NCBI GenBank assembly: GCA_001579985.1
Contig: LRSR01001094.1
Coordinates: forward strand, 1 to 28,576
Direction of reading: 5' to 3'
DNA length: 28,576 bases
DNA from: Hypsibius dujardini
Lineage: Eukaryota; Tardigrada; Eutardigrada; Parachela; Hypsibiidae
Under the pieces are notes generated by a model that was not told the origin of the DNA, did no database searches, and saw only the letters and a list, made by a program, of their open reading frames with translations. Both the position numbers and the translations under genes were made by a program. Positions 1 through 10,146 of the stretch are shown in pieces; positions within the stretch are counted from its first letter, which is position 1, and the number at the start of each line of letters is the position of its first letter.

Positions 1-165
1 CGCCCCTTTTCCCCATACCCGGACCCTCCAGTGTACTCAACCACCTGACCATCCCCTGCTCCGCCCCTTTTGCCCATACCCCGGACCCTCATGTATACTC
101 AACCACCTGACCACCCCCTGCTCCGCCCCTTTTGCCCATACCCGGACCCTCCAGTGTACTTAATC
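1..165. repeat. Three tandem ~60-base units of palindrome family A
   Basis: About 2.7 units of roughly 60 bases stand head to tail. Each holds the block CCGCCCCTTTTGCCCATACC followed by GGACCCTCC and a GTGTACT-like segment. The same block forms the right arm of the family A palindromes at 2835-3058, 8827-9068, 10272-10488 and 10849-11077. The last unit ends in a GTCGTTGA sequence like the outer end of the copy at 2835-3058, so this may be the truncated right side of a larger element cut by the window edge. Confidence 0.75.
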
Positions 166-891
166 TTGTCGTTGATTGAACCAGTGATGTATTCATTGAC
201 GACTATTCGACTGTTAGTCATGTTTGATCCTACTTTGCCCGGGCAAACGTCTTATTCTATCACAATCTAGATGAACCTACAAGGCGTTCCACTATACAAA
301 AATTAGATTTTAATCGCATCAGCTGTGAAATACTTCATGGAATCGCCCGTGATGCGCTGGGTCTACTTCAGGAAAATTCCAATCAATAAATCAATCAATA
401 CATAATCCATCACTCACATCAACCATCAGGCACTTCAGTATATCAATCAACTATTTACATGCCGTGCAATCCACTTTTCCGGGCAAAATTCGAGTCGGTG
501 GTCAGTGCTATCCTACAGGTTGCAGTCTGACTACAGTGTTGCTAGTGACCTGAATTCTGTCCGAGAAATGGTCGCTTAAAATAGGCCGGATTCCTAATAA
601 AGCATTTCTAACTCGGCCCGCCAACGTCTAGACAACCAATCAGTCAATCAATCGATGACTCTAATCAGTCAATCAATCGATGAGTCTAATCAGTCAATCA
701 ATCGATGAGTCTAATCAGTCAATCAATCAATGAGTCTAATCAGTCAATCAATCGATGAGTCTAATCAGTCAATCAATCGATGAGTCTATCTTCAACTAAC
801 CACTGGTACTCTAAATCTGATGGATTTAATTGAGAATTGAACACGTGCGATTCTCTTTCGCTGCAATCAAAATACGCACAGAATACTGCAG
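166..891. other. Intergenic, no gene seen
   Basis: No open frame with recognisable similarity and no exon with usable splice sites was found. The stretch is AT-rich with scattered TCAATCAATC motifs and a 25-base tandem array near its right end. TTTAAT near 825, just past the stop of the minus-strand gene, reads ATTAAA on the minus strand and could be its polyadenylation signal. Confidence 0.6.
640..787. repeat. 25-base tandem repeat, about six units
   Basis: The unit CAGTCAATCAATCGATGAGT followed by CTAAT repeats about six times with single-base differences (GATGACT in the first unit, CAATGAG in the fourth). It lies downstream of the minus-strand gene at 892-1389. Confidence 0.9.
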
Positions 892-1389
892 CTAACCTTT
901 CCGAAATTTTTCAGCGATATTTGAAGAACTGGATGGGCGTTGCGGTTGCTTCAGTTCAGCCGCCCTTGATCTACGACTGCGATCGTCTTCTCCGTCGCTG
1001 TTGGACTGATTCCTCCGTGGGAAGACATTCCGTCCCGACTTTCCCGCTCCTTTCTCCACCTGCTTCTTCCAACTAGCCCAATTTGCCTCTTTTCGGGATT
1101 TCGGGGGAGACGCCTTTTTCGTTCCACAAAATACCACAGCGTCACTATCGGAATCTTCGTCGTCATCTTCCGGCCCGGAACTGAGATCAATCACCTCCTG
1201 TTCCAGAATTTTCTTCGACGTCAGTGAAGCTGTAGTGGCTCCGGGTGTCGTATTCTGTGCAGTATCGGTGGAACTAGGTGTGTTCGGAAAAGTTTCGGGC
1301 TGTGGACCTTCAGGAGCTCCGGCAGAAATTTCCTTTTCTGGTGATGTCACACTTTCTGGCTCCATGCCCGCTTCGGTCGCTGTCGCCAT
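892..1389 (-). CDS. Unrecognised disordered protein with a SUMO-interacting-like motif
   Basis: This is a single uninterrupted frame of 165 codons starting at the ATG at 1389. The frame stays open to about 1470, but no ATG lies further upstream, so 1389 is the natural start. The first 60 residues are rich in Pro, Ser, Thr and Glu. Residues 65-79 read EVIDLSSGPEDDDED, a hydrophobic VIDL core followed by serines and an acidic run, which matches the classical SUMO-interacting motif pattern. Residues 91-145 are basic, with KK, RK and RRSR clusters that could act as a nuclear localisation signal. No folded domain or catalytic motif is visible. It is divergent from QTRT1, with 410 bases between the start codons. 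A nuclear, SUMO-binding role is inference only. Composition and length support a real gene, but I do not recognise the family, and further exons cannot be excluded. Confidence 0.6.
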   Translation of the reverse strand: MATATEAGMEPESVTSPEKEISAGAPEGPQPETFPNTPSSTDTAQNTTPGATTASLTSKKILEQEVIDLSSGPEDDDEDSDSDAVVFCGTKKASPPKSRKEANWASWKKQVEKGAGKSGRNVFPRRNQSNSDGEDDRSRRSRAAELKQPQRPSSSSNIAEKFRKG

Positions 1390-1799
1390 GCACCGATCGA
1401 GGGGCTTTCGGCCGTCGAATTTTAAATCACCTAAATGGAGCAAATAATTGTGATCAAACAAAATCGACAAGAATTAATAATCTTCAAACTGGAACTGAGA
1501 CAGTGATTTCCATGAGGTTCGTTTTCAACAGCTGACGAGCGCTGTTCTTTCCATTTGACACACCGTTCGTACACAATAGGGCAGTATGTTCCTCTTTTAC
1601 ACAAACTGTTCTTCTTGATCGCTGAATCAGTTCGCGCCCTAAAGCAGTCCGTTGCATATTTTGTCCCTCTTGTCAATTTTAATACATCAGAATCAGAAAT
1701 TTTTGTATCAAAAAACTATACTACAGCATTTGGAGCACTATCAGTATTTATCAGTGAGTTTGCCTAAAAACCTAAGAACTCGGTCCGTGCCGACTGCTA
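1390..1799. promoter_or_regulatory. Shared promoter region of the SUMO-motif gene and QTRT1
   Basis: This 410-base gap separates two divergently oriented start codons and must hold both promoters and 5' leaders. No clear TATA box, repeat or further gene was identified. The frames running through it carry no recognisable similarity. Confidence 0.4.
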
Positions 1800-4129
1800 A
1801 TGTGGAAGATGTCGGCGGAAAAATTCCACGTCCTTGCGAGTTGTTCCACGTCCAAAGCTAGAACCGGTGTGCTGAGCCTCCTCCATTCTGATGTTGAAAC
1901 TCCGATTTTCATGCCGGTCGGAACGAAGGGATGCATGAAGGGAGTGCTACCCGAACAGCTGGAGCAGCTTAACGTACAGATTCTGCTGGGAAATACTTAT
2001 CATCTTGGTTTGAAACCGGTAAGCGATTTCATGCAGTCCACCTTGTGTAAGTCTCATTGATTGATCGATTGTTGCTTGTGTAATTCGATCGCAATAATTA
2101 CCATTACTTATTCGGTAGTTGATTGATGAGTTTACAGTTGTGAGCTTAACTCCGTACCGGTTAGCTTGATTGATGGACTGACAAGTTATTTGTCTGCCAA
2201 TTTTTAATCCGCTTATTTTGGCTTCATGTGCAGGGTCTAGAGTTACTCATTAAATCTGGCGGTCTACACAAATTCATGAACTGGAAGCGGTCTATCCTTA
2301 CCGTAAGTTCCCTTCATTTTGAAAATTTGAGCATGAATGTTTTTAAGTTCCTTGCATGTTGCGGGATCAGGATAGCGGCGGATTTCAAATGGTGTCGCTG
2401 TTGAAACTCGCTGAAATCACCGAAGAAGGCGTCCAATTTGAGTCAACATACTCATCACCCGCCTCTTTCGCGAGCCAGAAGAGGAGTCGCTCAAAGAAAG
2501 GCTCTCTCACAGAACCAGAGCCGGTGGTGTCGGACGACGAAACGCCGCCTGGTGCAGCCAAAGAACGGCTCGTATTGACTCCGGAAAAGTCGATGGAAAT
2601 TCAAAATGCTATCGGAGCAGATATTATCATGCAGCTGGATGATGTCGTGTCCAGTACCACAACTGGGCCCCGGGTAGAAGAGGCAATGAATCGGTAAGAA
2701 TGCACCTTGTCTGCTTGTGCAAGTACTGAGACAGACGGATATTTGTCAGCCAGTTAAAGTGCAAGGAGACTCCCTGTCAGTCAGACAGCTCGGAAAGGCA
2801 CCCTGACAACAGACTTTTAAACGATAGACTACAGTCAACGACAAGACTGAGTACACTGGAGGGTCCGGGAACGGGCAAAAGGGGCGGGGCAGGGGGTGGT
2901 TTCTAACAATCGAACAATCAACCACCTGACCACCCGTTGCTCCGCCCCTTTTGCCCATACCCTGGATCCTCCAGTGAACTCAACCGCCTGACCACCCCTT
3001 GCCCCGCCCCTTTTGCCCATAGCCCGGACCCTCCAGTGTACTCAATCTTTTCGTTGATTGGAGACAAGGACACATGGTGGGGTAGCACACGCTGTCACGT
3101 TTTTGTGCATGCTTTCAGATCAGTAAGGTGGCTACAACGGTGTAATGAAGCGCACAGTCGAAAAAGCGAACAGTGTCTGTTTCCGATTGTCCAAGGAGGT
3201 CTAGACACTAATCTCCGCAGAGAATGCATTACGGGTAAGTCCCAGCTGACTAAAAACGGAGTTCACGCAAATATTTCTACTTCAGTGTGGCAGATGTCGT
3301 GATCCACATCCCTTTTTGACTAAATATGAAAGTACACCTGTACTTTACAGAAATGACAAAACAGCAGCAGCAATCGGTCGGATTCGCTATCGGCGGATTG
3401 AGTGGTGGCGAAGAGAAATCCAGCTTCTGGAAGATGGTAGATGTTTCCACTGACCATTTGCCAGCTTCAAAGCCCCGCTATGTGATGGGCGTTGGCTACG
3501 CTGAGGATCTCGTAGTTTGCTGTGCCCTGGGAGCGGATATGTTTGACTGCGTCTTTCCTACACGAACCGCTGTAAGGCTCAATTTGTTTTCGGATTTTCG
3601 AATTGTTTTCAAATTCATCCATGATTTTTTCTGCAGAGGTTCGGATGTGCTCTGGTAAACACAGGTCAGCTGAACTTGCGGCTCAAAATCTATAGCAAAG
3701 ACTTTGCTCCCATCGATCCAAACTGCGTCTGCTTAACATGCCAAAAATACACTCGCGCGTACTTGCATCACATTGTAACGGACTTGCCCACGTCCGCACG
3801 TTTGATGTCCATTCACAATATCGCTTATCAGGTAAGCAAAGGCCATTTCGCTCAGTATCTCGATTTTCATGCCTCATGTTTTCTCTCAGATGAACTTAAT
3901 GCGCCAAATCCGAGAAAGCATAAAATCCGGTCGGTTTCCCGAGTTCGTGTTGAACTTCATGGAGGAGCGCTATCCTAATGGATCCGCGCCGGCCTGGATC
4001 GTGGACGCTTTGGCGACGGTCAACATTCGCATCCATCAGCAAAAACCTCAACACACACCGCCACATGATGATGCGGCCGATGATGCCGACGTTCATGTCA
4101 TCAAGCATTTGAAGGCCGGGGACCGATGA
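1800..4129 (+). CDS. QTRT1: Queuine tRNA-ribosyltransferase catalytic subunit 1
   Basis: It exchanges guanine 34 for queuine in tRNAs for Asp, Asn, His and Tyr, acting with QTRT2. Seven exons join in frame: 1800-2018, 2234-2302, 2371-2693, 3119-3234, 3351-3571, 3637-3831, 3890-4129, giving 460 residues (human about 403). The signatures are DSGGFQMVS (from residue 97), [21 protein letters not shown], and [11 protein letters not shown] with the catalytic nucleophile Asp308. The zinc ligands are Cys346, Cys348, Cys351 (CVCLTC) and His376 (IHNIAYQ). Translation may start at 1800 or at a second in-frame ATG at 1809 (MSAEKF). Two oddities stand out. About 37 extra residues (roughly 124-162), Ser-rich with KRSRSKK, sit where human has a short loop before LTPEKS. 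The acidic C-terminal tail runs into a minisatellite that supplies the stop codon. Intron 3 carries a palindromic element. Identity is very secure. Confidence 0.95.
2835..3058. mobile_element. Palindromic element family A in QTRT1 intron 3
   Basis: The left arm begins TCAACGACAAGACTGAGTAC and runs on through GGAGGGTCCGGG and GGGCAAAAGGGGCGGGG. The right arm is its inverse and ends GTACTCAATCTTTTCGTTGA. The right side carries an extra tandem copy of the ~60-base arm unit, as at 1-165. There is no coding capacity. It fills most of the 425-base intron 2694-3118. Confidence 0.75.
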
Positions 4130-4235
4130 TCCGAGTCGGGGACCGATGATCCGGGTCGGGGACCGATGATCCGGGTCGGGGACCGATGATCCGAGTCGGG
4201 GACCGATGATCCGAGTCGGGGACCGATGATCGAGT
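4121..4235. repeat. 20-base minisatellite, about six units, between QTRT1 and B4GAT1
   Basis: The unit GGGGACCGATGATCCGAGTC repeats about six times with A/G variation near its end; the last unit is shortened. The first unit encodes the last residues of QTRT1 (Gly-Asp-Arg) and its TGA stop at 4127-4129. The array fills most of the 147 bases separating the convergent QTRT1 and B4GAT1 stops. Confidence 0.95.
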
Positions 4236-4276
4236 CCACGGCTCGAAATTCCGACACGTCCGAAGCCCGGCTTCAC

Positions 4277-6217
4277 TTACCAGCATCTTCGACTCGATTC
4301 CGGATATACTTCAAGAAGCTCCTTTTTGAAAACAGCAAACAACGCCCGATTCCGGGTCAATTCCGTTTGTTTTGATTTGTGAAACGTCTCTGCTGTCTTG
4401 AATCCATTGTGAACCAAAAAGGCGTTACTGAGCACCGAAAAGTTATATCCTGCAATGTGCAGCTCGCAAGCGTGGCTAATCCGGTTGAATCCATACTGCA
4501 TAAACCGCTCATCGTACATCGGCGCCTTGTTTGGCGTGAAGAAGAACGGCTCCCATGGATCAATCCACTCCACTTGATGCGAAACGGTCATGTCGTTGGA
4601 GACGGGACAGCTCTCCCATTTCTGGTAACCGGTGGGTTGATGACACTTCCAGCACATTTCAAAGTAGAACGGTCTAACGATGAACTGCCTCAATAAGCCG
4701 AGGAGCTCCGTTTTAGTTCCGGGCGTCGCAACACTGGTCGCGGTGTTGATCTCAAAAGCAGGAACAACGAAAACTTCTCGCTCCACGGTGTCCTCCGTGA
4801 TGGATGAGATTCTCCGTCGCGCTTTTATAAACGAGATGAATGTGTTGTGTAGTCCAACGTTTGGGGTTTGATCAATATCCACCACCAGGACGTATTCCGA
4901 ATTGGAAAATGTTCGGCCGATGTTCCGCAGAAGATTGTTCGGGTACGGGGAGGACTGGTCATAGTTGGGGGAGTCTTTTAATTTCGCCTTCCTGTGAAGA
5001 TAAAGCAAATTAACTGAGAGGCGGGATAAGATCAACGACTTCCAAGGCTAAATTTGATGCCTAAACGACCGCAAGAGACCATGGTCACTAGCACACATAC
5101 TGGTCAATTTACGAACAATCAACCCTTAAAAAAACCACTCAATCAATCAACCAATCAACCACTCTTCAATGAATCAATTAACCAACCTTCAATCAATCAA
5201 CCACTTTTCAATCAATCGATCACTTTTCAATCAATTACTTTTCAATCAATCAATCAATCAATCAATCGAGTAAATGAAAGTACCACAACACTATTAACGA
5301 GGCTCATGAGACTCGTTTCGTCTCACTCAAAACTTACACTTACAATCTCACTTACAATCTCGATTCAAACAAGTCATCGCAACGAAGAAATCTTTCCTCA
5401 ACTGATGGCTGCTGTTGATTATCCACATCCAACGCTACCGAGCTTGCTGGACGACGGTCTCCAGGAGTCAGAAGTGTTACAAAATGAGCGTCCACGAGCT
5501 GCTCCACGTCAGGATTACACTGTCGCAGCAGTTCAAAGCGTCGTATAGTATCTTCCAACTCGCTCGGAGAAGAATACACTGCCATCGAAATTGGTCCTTG
5601 CCAGCGTCGAGCCAGCGCAGGTAATAGCGTCAGATGCTCCGTTGTGCAGTGACTGACCAATGAAACTTTGACCTGCAAATAAAACGAAGGTCTAAGAGCA
5701 TGTCCTAATGAATCGATTACAGCTAGGTGGTTGGCTATGAATGGAAAAGTCAAGCAAAAAGAGGCTTTAAACTAAAGACAACTCTACACATCGAAAGACC
5801 AAAGCCAAAACATCGCTTGATTGATTGAAAGATTACACTTTAGTTACTAATAACCTTTTTTGCTGTTCCTGTTCGTCGGCCATGCCCGTGATTGACATGG
5901 CCGACGCTTGGTTTGCGTTAATTGATCGCTTGGTTGAAACAAATTCATACCGTAACGCCGGATTTCGCTCTGTTGTCAATATTTTTTCGAAAACCGAAAG
6001 GATAAATCCTGTATTTGCCAGATGCATCCAGAATAAAATCAGCCGTATTTTTCCCGTTCAAGAAGCTTGATAGCTGAGAGTTTGGAGTCCGCAATGTTAC
6101 ATGGCTGCTGCGGGAGGTGCGAAGTTTCCAAATGAAAAACAGGAAAACAAACAGAAGGAAAACAGACGCGGAGAGGTAATTCCTGCTTCCTAATCGAAGC
6201 CAGAGAAAGAATCGCAT
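4277..6217 (-). CDS. B4GAT1: Beta-1,4-glucuronyltransferase 1
   Basis: This Golgi type II membrane glycosyltransferase adds the glucuronate primer on which LARGE builds matriglycan on alpha-dystroglycan. On the minus strand the exons are 6217-5951, 5672-5356 and 4991-4277, 432 residues (human 415). Residues about 14-30 form a hydrophobic signal anchor after a short basic N-terminus. The stem contains LDASGKYRIY, close to the human segment. YPNNLLRN precedes VVDID, where Asp233-Ile-Asp235 is the DxD metal/UDP-sugar motif. Then come VVPAFEI, RPFYFEMCWKC, DPWEPFF, DERFMQYGFNRISHACELH and LVHNGFK, and the end NPESSRRC-like region is the family's C-terminus (here YPESSRRCW). It converges with QTRT1 and diverges from HAGH. 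The exon 2 donor is duplicated in tandem (see findings). Confidence is high because the match runs end to end. Confidence 0.93.
5108..5275. repeat. (AATC)n-rich degenerate repeat in B4GAT1 intron 2
   Basis: Irregular runs of AATCAATCAACC and TTTTCAATCAATC fill most of the 364-base intron between 4992 and 5355. The 164-codon plus-strand frame across it is a low-complexity artefact. Confidence 0.8.
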
Positions 6218-6634
6218 TGTGATACAGCATTTCCATCAATCAAAAAGCGACGTAGTCAAGCGGACTTGTGACGGAACAGCATTAAAGTAGCCCACTTCAA
6301 AAGCAGGAATTTGTTTAATTTAAATTAAACATGGTAAATTGCAAAAGTTTGATTGGTCGATTGCAGCATCCAACTAGACTGCGATTGCGGTGTGTGAGGA
6401 AAAGTGCGTGTTCATTTCTCATCAGCTGTTGTGCTGTATGCCTGCCTGTCTGTCTGTACATCTGCCTGCCTGCCTGTCTGTCTGTCTGCCTGCCTGCCTT
6501 CCTGCCTTCCTGCCTTCCTGCCTGCCTGCCTGCCTGACGATATGTTAGTCTCCTCGCATTTCGCGGATTCTCCCTCCTCAATTTTCAATTATTTTCGTTA
6601 CAGAAATTTCCTGCTGCGACGCTTGATTTGTCCG
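6218..6634. promoter_or_regulatory. Divergent B4GAT1/HAGH promoter region
   Basis: These 417 bases lie between the two divergent start codons and include a (CCTG/CTGT)n tract. TTTCGTTACAG at 6592-6602 resembles a splice acceptor just upstream of the HAGH start, so HAGH may have a non-coding first exon here. No other gene is visible. Confidence 0.4.
6437..6536. repeat. (CCTG/CTGT/CCTT)n microsatellite
   Basis: About 100 bases of interrupted tetranucleotide repeat. It lies about 100 bases upstream of the first HAGH start codon, inside the divergent promoter. Confidence 0.93.
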
Positions 6635-7886
6635 ATGTTCCGGTACGTTCTGTCTAAGACATCTGATTACGCTTCTGGAGCCGCTTGGTTAGCGAAAGTC
6701 TACGTGAAACACTCCCTCCTCAGAATGGCCAGCACCCACACCAAAACAACCGTTGTGAAGCATGCTGACTCTTTTACCGTCACCATCATTCCCGCTTTGG
6801 AGGATAACTACATGTGCGTATTGATTACACCCCATTTTGCAATCTCATTGGAAGATGTTTTTACCGTTTCACGGCATTGTCTTTTCCTTCTTTAAAAGGT
6901 ACCTTATCACGGATACCGCTACCAAAGAAGCAGCGTAAGCAGAAATTATTAATCGATTGGGAACACAAATTGAGATACCCAGAACACAGTGCAATCCATC
7001 ATCCATGCAGGGTGCCCAGAGCATGTACTCGGTTGTTCATGATGTGTGGATGGATGGACTCCTCGAAAGACATGGATTGTAGTAGAACGATTGAATGATT
7101 GATAGATTAAGTGGCTTGAAATGTCAAAGGCACAATTCACAATTGGAAAGTTGTTGTTATTTCAATGAATCGGTCAATCGATTGATTGATTGATTGATGG
7201 ATTGAGTGGCGTTTTAATGATTTCTCGCCGTGGTGTAATTCCAGGATTGTCGATCCTGCTGATCCCGAAAACGTAAGGCAGATTCATCTGAATTAATTTT
7301 TATCGTAACAAATTGCGACAGTATTCCTGATTCGTTAGGTTCGGACTGAGGTAGACCATCACGGTGTGTCGTTGAAGACTATTCTGACCACTCATCACCA
7401 CTGGTTAGTCGAATATTCTGCGCCTTGCGCTAGCCTCACAGTACCGAGTGATAGATTGTTCAATTAAAGATAAAATTTCTGTTTTATGTAAAGGGATCAT
7501 GCCGGCGGAAACAAGCAGGTTGCGGCTTTATACCCGGGAATTAAAGTTGTCGCCGGTGATCAGCGTGCAGATGCTGCTGACCACATCGTCAAAGAGGGCG
7601 ACACTCTCATGGTATGGCGTAACAGCAACTGTACCGCTTCGCTCTTCGCAGCATCGAAGAGAAATCTTGTGACATTGGTACTTCTCTGTATTTCAGATTG
7701 GTCAAACTCGAGTCCGTTGCATCTTTACCCCTTGCCACACTACTGGCCACATATGTAATTCCTTACTGTAGATGATGTGTGTTCTGCATTTCTGCCCCTG
7801 TCTTTTACTCTACGTGTTCATGTCTGTCTTATCAATTTTGTCTACTTGTACGTGTGTCTCTATCTGTCTGTCTGCCTGTCTGTACA

Positions 7887-7921
<35 letters not shown>

Positions 7922-9229
7922 TTCTATCTGTCTGTCTGCCTGCCTGCCTGTCTGCCTGTCTGTCTGTCTGTGTGCCTGCCTGCCTGCCTGTCTGTTGTCT
8001 GTCTGTCCTTCTGTCCCTCCGTTTTCCGTTTTGTCTTTCTGCTCTCTCTGGCTATTTTCCTGTAGACTGTAGGCCTGTCTGCTAGTATGGCTGTCGAGTT
8101 TGTTTGTTTGCCTGTTGACTTTTCTGCTGGTTTGGCTGTCTGATTTGTTTGCCCATAAGCCTGCCTGACTGGTCTGATTGTCTGTTTTTTACCTGTCTTC
8201 TGACCTAAACCATCTATGCGTTTGTCTGTCTGCCTGTCTACTTCTCCCCTGTTCGTCTGGCCGGCGTCTTGATGTGCCTGTTGCCTACTGGTATTTCGAC
8301 CCGTCTTGTCAATATTGGCCATTCGTACACTGTATACTTTGTCGCGAATCTCGGTGCACTGGTGTATGTCCTAATTATGTCGTTCTTTTCTGCGTGGTTT
8401 GCATTTGGATTTCTTCTTCGCAGGCTATTATGTGACGGGAAGTGATGGGGAATCACCGGCTGTGTTTACTGGAGATACTCTGTTCCTATGTGGATGCGGC
8501 AAGTTCTTCGAGGGAACTGCAGAGGAGATGTTTGACAATCTATCCAACAAACTGGGAAAGCTACCGGAAGAAACAGTGAGTATCCTCTTGATAAATTCGC
8601 TTTGCATGTACAAACTATTTTCATGGCAGATTAACTATTAGAGATTTATAATTTCGAAACTGCCTATTTCAGAAAGTGTATTGTGGGCATGAGTACTCGC
8701 TGCAAAATCTGAAATTCGGATTGGATGTCGATCCCGAAAATAAACACTTGCTGCAGAAAATGGAATATGCCACGGTAAGATTGATCGAGACGCAGTACGA
8801 ACAGTAGACAGTACGCGTACTATTTACAGTAAGCTACAGGAAAAAGTTGAATGGAGGGTCCGAGCGATGGGCAAATGGGGTGGGGGCAGGGGCTTAGTTG
8901 AACGCAATCAACTAATCAACGGGTGATTTTAAAATGATTTAAAGTGACCACAAAACAAGCGGTGCAGCTTTGTTGGTTGATTTACTGATTGTGTTTATCT
9001 AACCCCTTGCCTCGCCCCTTTTGCCCATCACTCGGACCCTCCATTCAAATTTTTCCTGTCGCTTACTGTGCACTGAAAATATGCTTTTTTTATTCAGAGC
9101 CGTCGCAAGGAGAAACTTCCGGTGCCCCCTTCTACTATAGCCGAAGAGAAGCAGTACAATCCATTCATGCGGGTGCAGAGCGCAGCGGACATGAAGACGA
9201 TGCGGGAAAGGAAGAATAATTTCAAGTAG
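6635..9229 (+). CDS. HAGH: Hydroxyacylglutathione hydrolase (glyoxalase II)
   Basis: It hydrolyses S-D-lactoylglutathione to D-lactate and glutathione, the second step of methylglyoxal detoxification. Nine exons join in frame: 6635-6813, 6899-6934, 7245-7272, 7339-7403, 7494-7611, 7697-7754, 8424-8575, 8673-8774, 9098-9229. The metallo-beta-lactamase motif THHHWDH is at residues 69-75, counted from the second start. [45 protein letters not shown] and YNPFMRV complete the binuclear metal site and the glutathione-binding C-terminal domain. Two in-frame ATGs give 289 residues (6635, with a basic amphipathic 30-residue leader) or 259 residues (6725, MASTHTK). The shorter form matches the human cytosolic enzyme (260), and human HAGH also uses two starts for mitochondrial and cytosolic forms. 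Intron 6 holds a long tetranucleotide tract and intron 8 a palindromic element. Confidence 0.95.
7858..8245. repeat. (CTGT)n/(CCTG)n tract in HAGH intron 6
   Basis: This is an almost pure CTGT core (7860-7935), then mixed CCTG/CTGT, then degenerate copies to about 8245. It makes intron 6 (7755-8423) the longest in the gene. The Cys/Leu/Ser-rich frames and their reverse Gln/Thr-rich frames come from the repeat. Confidence 0.95.
8827..9068. mobile_element. Palindromic element family A in HAGH intron 8
   Basis: The left end is CAGTAAGCTACAGGAAAAAG, followed by GAATGGAGGGTCCGAG. The right end is the inverse, CTCGGACCCTCCATTC then TTTTTCCTGTCGCTTACTG. The left flank is TA and the right flank TG, consistent with a decayed TA duplication. 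It is 242 bases long and non-coding, and ends about 30 bases before the exon 9 acceptor. Confidence 0.8.
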
Positions 9230-9290
9230 ATGGTACGGGAAAAGGGCGGTGCGGCTGAACCCGTGCGTTCCTCTTATGAAAAGGCATATA

Positions 9291-9435
9291 CAGTATTTTC
9301 GCGTTAGACAGGGACAGCCTACGAGCTGTGGAACGTTTAATCGGCCACGCGGCGCTTGTGGTGTGCGTACGGTGCACACAGCCGTGCACACGTTCCACTC
9401 CAGTACAACTGTCCCTGTCTAACGCGAAAATACAG
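9291..9435. mobile_element. Short inverted-repeat element family E with TA flanks
   Basis: The 145-base element has 27-base terminal inverted repeats with one mismatch: CAGTATTTTCGCGTTAGACA then GGGACAG on the left, and the inverse ending GCGAAAATACAG on the right. TA lies directly outside both ends (9289-9290, 9436-9437), as expected for Tc1/mariner-type insertion. It sits 61 bases past the HAGH stop, probably inside the 3' untranslated region. It has no coding capacity. Confidence 0.85.
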
Positions 9436-10146
9436 TAATTTTATCGGTCACTTGAATATTTTATGTGCAGATGCCTTTTATGTTTTGTCGTACCTCTTCT
9501 TATACGTTATATACTTCCACAAGCGAACATCATCTTAACATTACGATGCGTTCTTGCGGTTTGGTACAGTTGAGTGCAGGTGCTGCGGTTATGGCCGGGA
9601 GGGTTTTTCCCCTCGCAACTCACAGACAAGCAAGATAATAATAATAATCGACGACGACGGAAACAATTTCGTACTGCTAGTGTTCCTACTAAAGTCGCCG
9701 ATGTGTACTATAGACTCCTAGGGCACTCTGTCGTGTAGCCTGATCTGTCGTGTAGCCTGATTTAGCCTACTGTTTTTCTTGCAAGCATTATCGCAAGCTG
9801 AGCACTGGACCGACTACTGCAGTACATGGGCGGTGCCCAAACAGTTATTTTAGTTTACTTTTCACATTGTTAACGCCGAATATTGCTCTAAGCGACTCGC
9901 AACAATATACACTGTACAGCTGCAGAAGAGTTGTTCTCTCATGCCTGCGAGGCTTCTTTCACCAACGCGTCGTGGTTGGGTCCCTGCGCATTAGGCGCAG
10001 TACGATTCGCAATCTCTATTCAAAACTTCGGAGCTATCGGGAGTTTGAGTACATCCTTAATTTTTGACGTATAAGATCAACGAGACGAGTCTATCCCATC
10101 CGGTACTTCTTTCTTGTGGTCTGCATTGAAGTTGCGGTTAAACAAG
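9436..10146. other. HAGH to G-gamma intergenic region
   Basis: No recognisable gene. A short direct duplication, GTCGTGTAGCCTGAT, occurs at about 9731-9762, and a run of ATAATAATAAT lies near 9635. The stretch should contain the rest of the HAGH 3' end and the promoter of the gamma-subunit gene; no clear polyadenylation signal or TATA box was identified. Confidence 0.5.

Noticed and set aside
6404-6634. N-terminal extension of HAGH (MRVHFSSAVVLYACLSVC...)
   Set aside because: It is translated from the CCTG microsatellite upstream of the first credible start; its ATG is not part of the conserved protein.
7772-8322. Several Cys/Leu/Ser-rich plus frames and Gln/Thr/Arg-rich minus frames of 97-132 codons
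   Set aside because: All arise from the CTGT/CCTG repeat inside HAGH intron 6 and are present in every frame, as expected for a tetranucleotide repeat.
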